This document shows, piece by piece, positions 55,601 to 63,955 of a stretch of DNA of 64,000 nt (position 1 is its first letter; each line of letters starts with the position of its first letter). Below the pieces are notes generated by a model. That model did not search any database. It was given only the letters and a program-made list of their open reading frames with translations, and had not been told where the DNA came from. The stretch covers positions 83,340-147,339 of the forward strand of contig DZAY01000002.1 of assembly GCA_022729735.1 (NCBI GenBank), given 5' to 3'. Source of the DNA: Helicobacter cetorum (GTDB lineage Bacteria; Campylobacterota; Campylobacteria; Campylobacterales; DZAY01). The position numbers and the translations under genes are program-made.

Positions 55601-58600
55601 AAACAAGAGAGAGTTTATAGTTTTGGTTATAACTTATCAGGAGAGCTAGGACTTGGAGATACAACTTTAAAAAATATTCCGACACAAATTACAACAATTG
55701 GCGAAAATAATATCTCTTCTATCTCAAATGGTGGTGGAAGTTTTTTACTTATTCTTGATAAAGATAAAAAGTTATATGGCACAGGATTAAATAGTTATGG
55801 GCAGTTAGGTTTAGGAGATTATGCAAATAGAAATAGTTTTTCACAAATTTCAGAAGCTAAAGAAAATAATATAACAATTTTGGGAAAAGGTAGAGAACAT
55901 AGTTTAATAATTGATAAAAATGGAAGTGTTTATAGTTTTGGAAAAGGATTAAATTCGCAACTTGGACATTGTGATGATTTAAATAGAACCGTTCCAACTC
56001 AAATTGGTTATCAAGATGGTTGTTTTGTTAGAGATTTTAGTCCGTATCTTACAAATTTCAATCTTTCAAATACAAATTTAAATGAGTTAAATATTACAAA
56101 TATTCAGTTAGTTGGTTTAGATTTAAATAGTTCAAACTTCTCACTTAGTCAAACTTTTATAAATGGTGATAATAATATTAGCTCATATAGTCCAAACTTG
56201 GATAAGAGTTTTGCACTAAAATTTGATATAAATGGCTCAAAATATTGGTATAACTTTGATGATTTTAAATTATATTCAGATAGAACACCAACATCAGATT
56301 TTTTGGTTTCAAACTTAATAAATCAAACATTAACAATATATTTTGCAAATTTGCAAATAGTAAATATAAATCCAAAAGTTTGGAATATTGGAAGTTTAAA
56401 AACAGGACAAACTACGAGCTATATAAATTATGATGATGGATATTATAAAAAAGGGCTTGATAGAAATTTTAGTAGAGCTAATGAGATAGTAATTGACAAT
56501 ATTACAGGGCTTATGTGGCGAGATGATATAAACTCTTCAACTACTACAACCAATTGGAGTGATGCAAATTTAACTTGTGAAAATATGTTTTTTTATGGAT
56601 ATGATGATTGGCGATTACCAAGTGTTGAAGAGCTTTTTACAATTATAGATTTAAATTCAAGTCATGTAAATAGTAATCCAATATTTGAAAATAAAACATC
56701 TAACTATTGGTCAATTACCTCATATTTACCAAATACAGATAGAGCTTGGTATATGTCAAATGGTTTTATAATATCTGCTGATAGTTATAAAACTGATAAT
56801 AAGTCATTTAGATGTGTAAGAGGAGATAGTAATCAAACTATACTTTTAAGTCGTGATAATATAAAAGGGACTATTTTAGATGATATTACTAAATTGATGT
56901 GGCAAGATAGTAGTGATGTTAACGAGAGTAAAAGAGATTTTAATAGTTCTATTAATTATTGTGAAAATTTAGTTTATGCAGAATATAGTGATTGGCGATT
57001 GCCAAATAGATTTGAGTTACAAACTATTGTTAATTATAATAATGCTATGCCATCTATTGATGAAACAAAGTTTAACTATACAAAATCTGATATATATTGG
57101 ACATCTACATATTATGATTTAAATCAATCACAAACTATTGGTATTAAGTTTGATGCAGGTAAAAGTGTTAATGAAGATAAAAATCTCCAATATTATACAA
57201 GATGTGTAAGAGATGATACTCCAACTATTTTTTTTAATTTTGTTGATTTTAATATATCAGAATTAAATGTTACAAATGTGATAATTTTTGGAGTTGATAA
57301 AAACTATACAATTCATAATTTAGATTTAGCAAATAACTTAAATTACACGATAGAAATTGATAAATTTGATGAGAATTTTAGTTTTAAAATAGAAACAAAA
57401 AAGGCTGAAATTTTGAACAGTTGGTTTTATAATTTTAGTGATAATAAACTATATCCAGAAATTAATAGTTCTATAAATTTTCAAAGTGAAATCAACTCAA
57501 CTAATAGAGTATTTAATATTAATTTAAATTATAATGATTTTGTTTATTATAAATTTGGTGGAAATGTAGTTGAAAATGATAACAATATAACAACTCTAAT
57601 ACTTAGCACAACCATAAATAGTGTTATTATTGATTATGAATTAAATCTAAACTCAACAAATTTTGAATTCAATTTAAGCTCATTTGGAAATTATAGTTTA
57701 AAACTTATAAAAGATAATAACTTAACATTTTATTATGATTTTGTAAGTGGTGATATTTATGAAACGGCAATAACAAGTTATACAAATATAACTGAATCAA
57801 ATTTAAGTGCAGATTTCAATTTATCAAATCTAAAATTTATAACATTATCTTCTTCAAGTAACTCTTCAATTGGTGAAAGTTCATCAAGCTCTTTTAGTAG
57901 TGAATTTATTAGTAGTCAATCAAGTTCATCATCAAGTTTAAGTAGCTCTTCTTTTAGCAATGAAAGCTCATCTTCTACATCAATAAATAGCTCTTCTAAT
58001 AGTTCAAGCTCTATAAATACTGCTCCGATTTTAGAGCAAAATTTTACAAATATAATTAAAGATATAAATTTTGATGAGTTTAATATAAGCTTACATGGCA
58101 TTAATGATTTTAATTATGATGAGTTAAATATAACAGTTGAAACAGATATTAATTCAATAGTTACAATTACTCCAAATTGGTCAAATCCATTAAACCATGA
58201 TAGCTATTATAATAAAGATTTAAATTTTACAGTTTCACCAATTTTTAATAGTTTTGGAAATGTTAAAATAAATATTTTTATAAGTGATGGAGAGTTTATA
58301 ATTTCAAAAGAGTTTAATATAACTATAAATCAATTAATAAGTTCATCATCAAGTAGCAGTTATTCAAGCTCTTCTACTATAACTTCTTCAAGTTCATCAA
58401 GCATATTTAGCAGTAGTTCAAGTAGCAGTTACTATTATGAGCCAATTTATCAAGAACCAATTTATCCAATGACTGATACAAATATAATTACAGAAGATAC
58501 ATCAGTTGTCATTGTTCCAATAAATGGTATCGTAAGCACAGAAATTGATGGAAGTAAAAAAGTTACAACAACTACAAGGGTTAATAATTTAGTAATAGAT

Positions 58601-59746
58601 ATTATTACAAATATAAATTTAGCTGGTAATATAAATACAGATATTTTGATAAAAAGCGATGATGGAAATAGTTATAAAACCACTATTGAGATACCAAAAG
58701 GTTCTAAAACAGAATATCAAAATGATAGTATCATACAGAGTTTTAAAAATTCAACTATAAAAACATCATCTCTAAATGGAGAATCTAATATAGAATATAA
58801 AGAGATTGGTAGTAGTGTCAAGATAACTACACCAATTGGAACAAAAGTATCATTAAATAGTGATGGAGATATAGTTACAAAAACAGAATTTAAAGATTTT
58901 TCACCTGAAAGTTTAGTTGAATTATCAATAAACAGTGATGATAATATAAAAAAGGTGCTTATTAACTCTAAAAATATAAATTACAGTGTCAGTTATAGTG
59001 ATATAAAAGATTTAGAAATTTCATATACAAAAGATAGTGATGGTGAGTATAGATATGTCAATGCAAAGTTTCAGACTGATAAAAAATATACTCTATTTCA
59101 AAAAGTTAATAATAATAGAGATACTTGGTTTGGAAACAGAATTGAAATTCTACCACGAGGTATATATGCGAAGTTTGAAGAGATACAAGAGTTGAATGGA
59201 AAACGAGTTGTAAAATTAATAGATGGTAGTGCATCAATAGATTATTATGATAATCTATTAGAAATGGAAATTGGAAAAGAGTATCTATTGCCACCATCAA
59301 TGGAGTTTGATGATAATAATCAAACAAATAATATTAATATGGAGCCTATTTTTAAAGATAATATTTTAAATTTAAAAGATGGTTGGAATTTAGTAGCAGT
59401 TCCTCTAAATCAAGAAATTTTTAAAAGAGAAAATATAGATGAATTGGAGATATCGTGGTTATATAAAGATGATGAATGGATTAGAAATCCTCTTGTTTTG
59501 GTAAAAGGCTACGGTTTTTGGTTAAAAATGGCTAATAATTTTAATATAAAATTTGAAGGTAAAAAATATCTTCCAAATTTTGAGAAATTAAAATCTGGTT
59601 GGAGTATGATAGGCACAGGGGATACATTAGTAAATATTCAAAAAAAAGAGAATTTAGAAGTAGTTTGGCTATATGTGAATGGTGATTGGATTAAAAATCC
59701 AGCATATATTTATGAAGGTCAAGGTTTTTGGATATTAAAAAGATAA
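52676..59746 (+). CDS. Giant exported multidomain protein (LamG, 2 x RCC1 blocks, RTX-like, 2 x DUF1566, GWN/GFW)
   Basis: About 2,356 aa from a TTG at 52676 with GGAG seven bases upstream; the track's earlier TTG (52655) lacks one. Track numbering: signal peptide to about 24; LamG-like domain 28-218; RCC1 block 1 (238-585) with seven units such as IKNDGTLWAWG; RTX-like segment 590-630 (SLGDDIINGLEGNDTAIF); RCC1 block 2 (765-1125), also seven units; DUF1566 domains about 1282-1386 and 1409-1516 (TGLMWRDD, YDDWRLPS, RCVRGD); Ser-rich linkers about 1731-1788 and 1895-1926 around a cadherin-like domain; beta region; two GWN/GFW modules 2240-2363. No autotransporter or C-terminal sorting motif recognised. 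Probably surface adhesin or scaffold. Confidence 0.8.
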   Translation: MKNLLYISIFIAISLFADINSGIVSYYNFNSNANDSSGNLYHGVYNNFTNGKYDNCATFNGTNNSIEVSSISGESNQTLTITAWIYLTGTTTRTVLMKGSYGYGVAINDSGKLIYWIDGTQVNAKQSSATIPTNQWVHIGVVVDDTKDILTFYINGLKDSTHSGVAIDTKNGESLYIGKQGSCDCNYFSGNIDELRIYNSALSSLDIRELALYYPNITHYKDISLNSLRKFKNISLGDNHTVAIGEDGTLWSWGINSSGQLGDETTISKNYPVRIGSDSDWNKTSSRNHHTLAIKNDGTLWAWGINSNGQLGDGTNTNKTSPTKIGTDSDWIDISAGENFTLALKSNGTLWAWGINSGNQLGDGTTTSKNVPTQIGVDTNWRYISAGATHSFAIKNDNTLWGWGANGAYQLGGDGTNVSKTVPTQIGVASDWKMISAGGEYSMAVKTNGELFGWGTNYYGRLGFGDENARNSPTKRGTATNWKSVSTHTYHIFAIREDGTIWASGSNTSGQLGNGEDVEKNTTTIQVGNENNWSEIKVSSGHTAGLKSDGTLWLWGHNSNGKLGDGTSTKSNLPILIGAISTINGTNSNDNLVGSEFSEIINGSLGDDIINGLEGNDTAIFSGNKSNYILTKNSNGTYTITGSDGVDTLQNIEYISFDDIKNIDINSNDKHLKYKFGSKWTISDNGEYISINDWNISNAQVEDIESNVTIPTNATIQVYDSSNSLKLSGNLADGDYVRVVAENSEIRDYKFYGVIPQVKGGDNFSLILKNGKLYSVGANSYGQLGHGNSLNQNSPKHIEVTGENNITAIATGCYFSLILDKDGKVYGFGNNQYGQLGQGNTTSLNIPTQIMIENNITAIEAGCYNSLLLAKDGKVYSIGDGSVGQLGIGIEENRTVPTQILEAGEGNITAISTARQHSLMLDKDNKVYVFGNGGYGKLGLGGDYSNRLSPTQILSAGENNITAIGVGELHSFLIDKQERVYSFGYNLSGELGLGDTTLKNIPTQITTIGENNISSISNGGGSFLLILDKDKKLYGTGLNSYGQLGLGDYANRNSFSQISEAKENNITILGKGREHSLIIDKNGSVYSFGKGLNSQLGHCDDLNRTVPTQIGYQDGCFVRDFSPYLTNFNLSNTNLNELNITNIQLVGLDLNSSNFSLSQTFINGDNNISSYSPNLDKSFALKFDINGSKYWYNFDDFKLYSDRTPTSDFLVSNLINQTLTIYFANLQIVNINPKVWNIGSLKTGQTTSYINYDDGYYKKGLDRNFSRANEIVIDNITGLMWRDDINSSTTTTNWSDANLTCENMFFYGYDDWRLPSVEELFTIIDLNSSHVNSNPIFENKTSNYWSITSYLPNTDRAWYMSNGFIISADSYKTDNKSFRCVRGDSNQTILLSRDNIKGTILDDITKLMWQDSSDVNESKRDFNSSINYCENLVYAEYSDWRLPNRFELQTIVNYNNAMPSIDETKFNYTKSDIYWTSTYYDLNQSQTIGIKFDAGKSVNEDKNLQYYTRCVRDDTPTIFFNFVDFNISELNVTNVIIFGVDKNYTIHNLDLANNLNYTIEIDKFDENFSFKIETKKAEILNSWFYNFSDNKLYPEINSSINFQSEINSTNRVFNINLNYNDFVYYKFGGNVVENDNNITTLILSTTINSVIIDYELNLNSTNFEFNLSSFGNYSLKLIKDNNLTFYYDFVSGDIYETAITSYTNITESNLSADFNLSNLKFITLSSSSNSSIGESSSSSFSSEFISSQSSSSSSLSSSSFSNESSSSTSINSSSNSSSSINTAPILEQNFTNIIKDINFDEFNISLHGINDFNYDELNITVETDINSIVTITPNWSNPLNHDSYYNKDLNFTVSPIFNSFGNVKINIFISDGEFIISKEFNITINQLISSSSSSSYSSSSTITSSSSSSIFSSSSSSSYYYEPIYQEPIYPMTDTNIITEDTSVVIVPINGIVSTEIDGSKKVTTTTRVNNLVIDIITNINLAGNINTDILIKSDDGNSYKTTIEIPKGSKTEYQNDSIIQSFKNSTIKTSSLNGESNIEYKEIGSSVKITTPIGTKVSLNSDGDIVTKTEFKDFSPESLVELSINSDDNIKKVLINSKNINYSVSYSDIKDLEISYTKDSDGEYRYVNAKFQTDKKYTLFQKVNNNRDTWFGNRIEILPRGIYAKFEEIQELNGKRVVKLIDGSASIDYYDNLLEMEIGKEYLLPPSMEFDDNNQTNNINMEPIFKDNILNLKDGWNLVAVPLNQEIFKRENIDELEISWLYKDDEWIRNPLVLVKGYGFWLKMANNFNIKFEGKKYLPNFEKLKSGWSMIGTGDTLVNIQKKENLEVVWLYVNGDWIKNPAYIYEGQGFWILKR
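57845..58017 (+). repeat. Ser-rich linker tract 1
   Basis: In-frame low-complexity Ser codons (AGT/TCA/TCT mix) encode SSSSFSSE-type sequence. Varied codons mean the tract is kept at the protein level rather than by simple DNA slippage. Confidence 0.8.
58339..58432 (+). repeat. Ser-rich linker tract 2
   Basis: Second Ser-rich stretch (SSSSSSSYSSSST) ending in YYYEPIYQEPIYP, a Tyr/Pro linker into the C-terminal beta region. Confidence 0.8.
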
Positions 59747-59768
59747 ACAAAGAGCTTTTGTGATTAAA

Positions 59769-59807
59769 TTGGCTACTTCAAAATTTGACGATTTTTTAGG
59801 TAGCCAA
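59769..59807. terminator. Inverted repeat between the convergent exported operon and ktrA
   Basis: TTGGCTAC (59769-59776) and GTAGCCAA (59800-59807), an 8-bp stem with a 23-nt loop. No classical T-run after the stem, but it is placed between convergent stops and is the probable bidirectional terminator. Confidence 0.5.
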
Positions 59808-59813
59808 TAGTTA

Positions 59814-60461
59814 TTAAATAATATTACCAAATATATCTATATCTTCATTTTTTCCAATAAATGCTATCATGTCTCCTTCACTTAAAATATAATCTTCTTT
59901 TAAGTTTAATATCCACTCTCTATTACTTTTATATCCTATTACTTTTATATTAGAATTTATTTCTTCTATATTTTTGATAGTTTTACCAATCAAAGTTTTT
60001 GTAGCTAATAGTTTTAAAATTTTTATAGAGTTACTAAACTCAATTTTATCAAATGTTAAATTGCCTATAATATCTTTAACCAATGTTCTCCCAGCTAATT
60101 TTTCAGGATAAATAACCTTAAAAGCACCTATTTTAGATAATATTTCACCATGTATTTGATTTATTGCTTTGGCTATTATTGTTTTATTTCCTAAATCTTT
60201 TAGTGCCATAACTGTAAAAATACTAGCTTCAATATTTTCACCAATGCTAACTATAACTACATCTAAATTTACAATTCCAGCTTCTTTTAATGCACTAATA
60301 TTTGTACTATCAAGTATTAGTGTGTTATTTGTAAATTCACTAATAGTCTGAATTTTATCTTCTTCATTATCTATTGCTATAATATCTATTCCTTCATCAA
60401 TTAGCTTTTTGGCAACATGAAATCCAAATTTTCCAAGTCCAATTACTGCATAAGTTTTCAA
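59814..60461 (-). CDS. ktrA: K+ uptake regulatory subunit (KtrA/TrkA type)
   Basis: 215 aa. TTG start with GGGAGGAT upstream. RCK-N Rossmann domain with GLGKFGFHVAKKL for NAD(H)/ATP binding and acidic IAIDNEEDKI; RCK-C domain about 135-215 (ILKLLATKTLIGKTIKNIEE). One RCK unit, as in KtrA rather than the duplicated TrkA of E. coli. Gates the adjacent transporter; 4-bp overlap with ktrB. Confidence 0.9.
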   Translation of the reverse strand: MKTYAVIGLGKFGFHVAKKLIDEGIDIIAIDNEEDKIQTISEFTNNTLILDSTNISALKEAGIVNLDVVIVSIGENIEASIFTVMALKDLGNKTIIAKAINQIHGEILSKIGAFKVIYPEKLAGRTLVKDIIGNLTFDKIEFSNSIKILKLLATKTLIGKTIKNIEEINSNIKVIGYKSNREWILNLKEDYILSEGDMIAFIGKNEDIDIFGNII

Positions 60462-61789
60462 AGTAAAATCCTCCCTTGTGGATATTTAATAAATTTGGTT
60501 TTTGATTTACCAATTATTACAATAAAAAAAGCTAAAATACCAACTCTTCCTGCCAACATCAAAAATATAACTACAACTTTTCCAAACTCATTAAATAGTG
60601 CTGAAAAGCTAAGAATATTTCCATCTCCTGTTGAAACTCCAACAGTTCCAAAAGCTGAAACAACTTCAAAAAATATTTTAAGAAAATCTAAGTGTTGTGT
60701 TTCTGTTAAAATCATTGTGCAAATCATTATATAAAGCAATGCTGTAAAAAATATTGCTAATGCTTTATTTATAGTTTTTGCTGGTATTGTTCGTTTATAC
60801 ACATTAGGTTCTTGATTGCTCTCTTTTATAGTGTAAATAATAGCTATTACTAAAACAGCAAAAGTTGTAACTTTTATTCCTCCAGCTGTTCCACCAACAC
60901 CACCTCCTATAAACATAAAAATTGTTCCAAAAAATAGTGAAGCATCACTTAATGCACCAATATCTATACTATTAAATCCACTTGTTCTAAAATTTACTGA
61001 TAAAAATAGAGAATTTAAAAACTTTTCATATAAATTAAATTCACCAAATGTTTTAAGACCATTCCACTCTAAAGATAAGAAAAAAAACATTCCAAAGATT
61101 GTTAAAAAACCATAACCTATCAAACTAATTTTAGAATGTAGCGACAATTGGTAACTTCGTCTATTATATTTATAATATAAATCAGTAATTACAAGATATC
61201 CAATACCCCCAAAAGTTACTAAAGAACTAATAGTTAAAATTACTATAAAATCACTTTTATAACTCATTATACTATCTGTAAAAAGAGAAAACCCTGCATT
61301 ATTAAAAGCTGAAACAGAGTGAAAAACTCCAAACCAAATAGCCTCAAGTGGAGGAAAATCAAACATAAATCTAATGCTAAGAATTATTACACCTACTCCT
61401 TCAATTGCCAAAACTATCTTAAAAACTCTTTTTAGAAATTTTGTAATTTCAGCCATATCAGGATAAGCAAGAGACTCTTTTATAATCTGCTTTTCTTCTA
61501 TATTTAACTCTTTTTTCATAAGCAAAAAGATTAAAGTAACCATACTCATATACCCAATACCACCAATTTGAATTAATAATAAAATTATTAACTCTCCAAT
61601 AAAAGTAAAATCTTCCGAAGTGCTTTTTACAATTAATCCTGTTACACAAGTAGCTGATGCTGAAGTAAATAAAGCATCAATAAAACTTAACTCTCCAATA
61701 TGTGAAAAAGGTGCCAACAAAAGTAATGTACCTACTGTTATCACAATAAGATAACTGAAAAATATAATCTTAATACTTTTATAACTCAT
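60458..61789 (-). CDS. ktrB: K+ uptake transporter membrane subunit (KtrB/TrkH type)
   Basis: 443 aa, four M1-P-M2 repeats. Selectivity-filter Gly residues are visible in SATCVTGLIV, FNNAGFSL, NFRTSGFNS and AFGTVGVSTG. A Gly-rich intramembrane loop (FIGGGVGGTAGGIK) is in repeat 3. Imports K+ (Na+ or H+ coupled). ATGA overlaps with both neighbours place it firmly in the operon. Confidence 0.92.
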   Translation of the reverse strand: MSYKSIKIIFFSYLIVITVGTLLLLAPFSHIGELSFIDALFTSASATCVTGLIVKSTSEDFTFIGELIILLLIQIGGIGYMSMVTLIFLLMKKELNIEEKQIIKESLAYPDMAEITKFLKRVFKIVLAIEGVGVIILSIRFMFDFPPLEAIWFGVFHSVSAFNNAGFSLFTDSIMSYKSDFIVILTISSLVTFGGIGYLVITDLYYKYNRRSYQLSLHSKISLIGYGFLTIFGMFFFLSLEWNGLKTFGEFNLYEKFLNSLFLSVNFRTSGFNSIDIGALSDASLFFGTIFMFIGGGVGGTAGGIKVTTFAVLVIAIIYTIKESNQEPNVYKRTIPAKTINKALAIFFTALLYIMICTMILTETQHLDFLKIFFEVVSAFGTVGVSTGDGNILSFSALFNEFGKVVVIFLMLAGRVGILAFFIVIIGKSKTKFIKYPQGRILL

Positions 61790-62496
61790 AATTCTCCTTT
61801 ACTGTTTTTTGAACAACAAAATCTATAACCAACACCTGATTCTGTTTTAATATAAGCTGGTCTAGTTGAATTTATCTCTATCTTTTTGCGAAGTGTATTT
61901 ATGTAGCTTCTTAAATATTGCATCTCATTTTGATAACCAACTCCCCAAATATCTTTTAATATTTGATGATGAGTTAAAGTTTTATTTGCATTTAAAATTA
62001 AATAACTTAAAAGCTTATATTCAGTTGGAGTTAATTTTAATGCAACTTCTTTAAATAAAATATCTTTATTAATTAAATCCAAAATTAAGTCATCACATAT
62101 AATTTTTGTATCTTTAACTTTATATAAACTATCCCTTCTAATAAGTGACTTGACTCGAGCTATCAACTCACCTATGGAAAATGGTTTTGTAACATAATCA
62201 TCTGCTCCAAAATTCAAAGCTTTAATAATTTCACTTTCATTACTTCTAGCTGAAAGAATAATAATTGGAACTTGAGAAGATTTTCTAACTTCCAAAACTA
62301 ACTCTTTTCCATCACCATCAGGTAATCCAATATCTATTAAAACTATATTTGGATTATAAGATAAAATATTTTTGAGTGCTAACTTTTTTGTATTACAAAG
62401 AATAGTTCTAAAATTCTCTTTTGTAAATGAGACATCAAGTAGTTTTTTAATAGCTTCATCATCTTCTACTATCACTATTAAATCTAAATTTTTCAT
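61786..62496 (-). CDS. KdpE-like response regulator
   Basis: 236 aa. Receiver domain 1-120: acidic pocket VEDDEAIK, Asp55 in VLIDIGLPDGDG, Lys in VTKPFSIGEL. OmpR/KdpE-type winged helix 130-230 (KLTPTEYKLLSYLILNANKTL). Genes overlap by 4 bp with the kinase upstream and ktrB downstream. Likely controls this K+ operon; KdpFABC genes are not in the window. Confidence 0.88.
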   Translation of the reverse strand: MKNLDLIVIVEDDEAIKKLLDVSFTKENFRTILCNTKKLALKNILSYNPNIVLIDIGLPDGDGKELVLEVRKSSQVPIIILSARSNESEIIKALNFGADDYVTKPFSIGELIARVKSLIRRDSLYKVKDTKIICDDLILDLINKDILFKEVALKLTPTEYKLLSYLILNANKTLTHHQILKDIWGVGYQNEMQYLRSYINTLRKKIEINSTRPAYIKTESGVGYRFCCSKNSKGEL

Positions 62497-63536
62497 ATAT
62501 CTTCTTTTAATTCAATTGGTTTTTTTATTTTTGGTAAAGCTATTTCAAAACATATTCCATTTAAAATATTGTAAGCTTTTATCTCTCCAAAATGAGCTTT
62601 TACAATACTTTTACAAATTGATAATCCTATTCCACTACCACTTATATCACCACAATTATCAAGTCTATGGAATTTATCAAAAATAATTTTTAACTCATCA
62701 TTCTTGATTGCTTTACCATCATTACAAATTTTTATTTTTATTTTATCTTCACTATTAATTACATCTATTTTTAACTCTTTTTTTATTGAGTATTTAATCG
62801 CATTATCTATAAGATTTACAATTAAACGACTTAAAAGCACATTATCACCCCAAAAAAGTTCTAAAGTTTTATCTATATCAATTTTTAAATATTTTAAATC
62901 ATCTTCATTAAATTCATTTAATGCAACTCCCAAAATATCTTCAATATCACACCAATCCATTTTTAAATTTGAATTTTTATCTTCAAGTCTAGCTGAATCT
63001 AATAAATTAGAAATTAATAAATTCATTCTTTTTGTGGCATTTTCAATATCAAATAGTAAGTTATTTTGAGTTTTAATATCTAATATTTTATTTTGTAACA
63101 AATTAACAGAACCTAAAATAGAGGATAGTGGTGTTTTTAAATCGTGAGATAGTGTATTTAATATAACTTCTTTTATTTCATTAAATCGTTCTTTGTCATG
63201 TATTATATTTGTTTTATCAATTAACATTTTAGATTGCCAACTAATTATATACCCAACTATAAAGAAAATTATAAAACTCCACAAATAAACAATATCATGC
63301 ACAGTAAAACTATAAACTGGTGGAACATATAATACATCAAACAAAATAACACTAATAAAAGTTATAGCTAAACTATATTTCATATCACCTTTCATTGATA
63401 CAATAATTATGGGTATTAAATGAAGCAAAGCAATATTAATTAATTCTAAATAATCTTGAAATAAATAACTAATTATAGTTACTGATATTAGTGTTAATAT
63501 CCCTATTAAAATTGAAAATTTTAAAATAAACTTCAA
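62493..63536 (-). CDS. KdpD-like sensor histidine kinase lacking the N-terminal KdpD/Usp domains
   Basis: 347 aa, TTG start. The N-terminal DUF4118 membrane domain, four helices within residues 5-100, has the KdpD signature FDVLYVPPVYSFTVHD. HisKA follows with His131 (LSHDLKTPLSSI), then HATPase (NLIDNAIKYS, CNDGKAIKND, GSGIGLSICK). Full KdpD has about 400 more cytoplasmic residues at the N-terminus; here they are absent and there is no room for them. Expected to sense K+ limitation or osmotic change. Confidence 0.88.
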   Translation of the reverse strand: MKFILKFSILIGILTLISVTIISYLFQDYLELINIALLHLIPIIIVSMKGDMKYSLAITFISVILFDVLYVPPVYSFTVHDIVYLWSFIIFFIVGYIISWQSKMLIDKTNIIHDKERFNEIKEVILNTLSHDLKTPLSSILGSVNLLQNKILDIKTQNNLLFDIENATKRMNLLISNLLDSARLEDKNSNLKMDWCDIEDILGVALNEFNEDDLKYLKIDIDKTLELFWGDNVLLSRLIVNLIDNAIKYSIKKELKIDVINSEDKIKIKICNDGKAIKNDELKIIFDKFHRLDNCGDISGSGIGLSICKSIVKAHFGEIKAYNILNGICFEIALPKIKKPIELKEDI

Positions 63537-63540
63537 TTTT

Positions 63541-63669
63541 TTACTTTTTATCTATATTTTTTATATATTTAGACCCCATATCTTTTTTATATGCTATTAT
63601 TAGTTTGTATATCACAAGAGCCATCAACAATAATAATACAAAAGATGCAATAACATCAAAAAAAATCAT
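63541..63669 (-). CDS. Tiny membrane protein heading the K+ operon (below ORF-track size)
   Basis: 42 aa read directly: MIFFDVIASFVLLLLMALVI, then a basic cytosolic tail with MGSKYIKN and KK at the end. One transmembrane helix. AGGTGG Shine-Dalgarno seven bases upstream of the ATG. Ends 4 bp before the kinase TTG, so co-translated. Size and topology recall KdpF, the small Kdp stabilising subunit, or a kinase-modulating peptide; neither is shown. Confidence 0.6.
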   Translation of the reverse strand: MIFFDVIASFVLLLLMALVIYKLIIAYKKDMGSKYIKNIDKK

Positions 63670-63679
63670 ATAATCCACC

Positions 63680-63715
63680 TTTTTAGATATATAAAAAGAA
63701 TTATATATCTAAAAA
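63680..63715. promoter_or_regulatory. 15-bp perfect inverted repeat before the K+ operon
   Basis: TTTTTAGATATATAA and TTATATATCTAAAAA separated by AAAGAA. It sits immediately upstream of the Shine-Dalgarno of the tiny gene. It could be an operator for the KdpE-like regulator or an RNA hairpin controlling translation. The stretch 63716-63955 is AT-rich without a recognisable gene and carries the likely promoter. Confidence 0.6.
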
Positions 63716-63955
63716 TATCAAAAAATTGTCAAAATTTTGAGATTATGTTTTAACTATTCTACTAGACTGAAAATATTTTAATTGATACTAATAAGTAATA
63801 AAATATTCAAATAAATAGTTTTAAAAGTTAATTAGATTAAATTTATAGAATAAAAAAAGATTAATATATGCTAATTTTTTAATTAAATTAGATGAAATAT
63901 TTACAAAATAAATGAGTTTTGATTTATAATTAAAAGAAGTAAAAGGAAGTTCTTA

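Noticed and set aside
57845-58432. Ser-rich stretches considered as microsatellites or phase-variable tracts
   Set aside because: Codons are mixed (TCA, AGT, TCT, AGC) and the repeats are not pure, so slippage control is unlikely.
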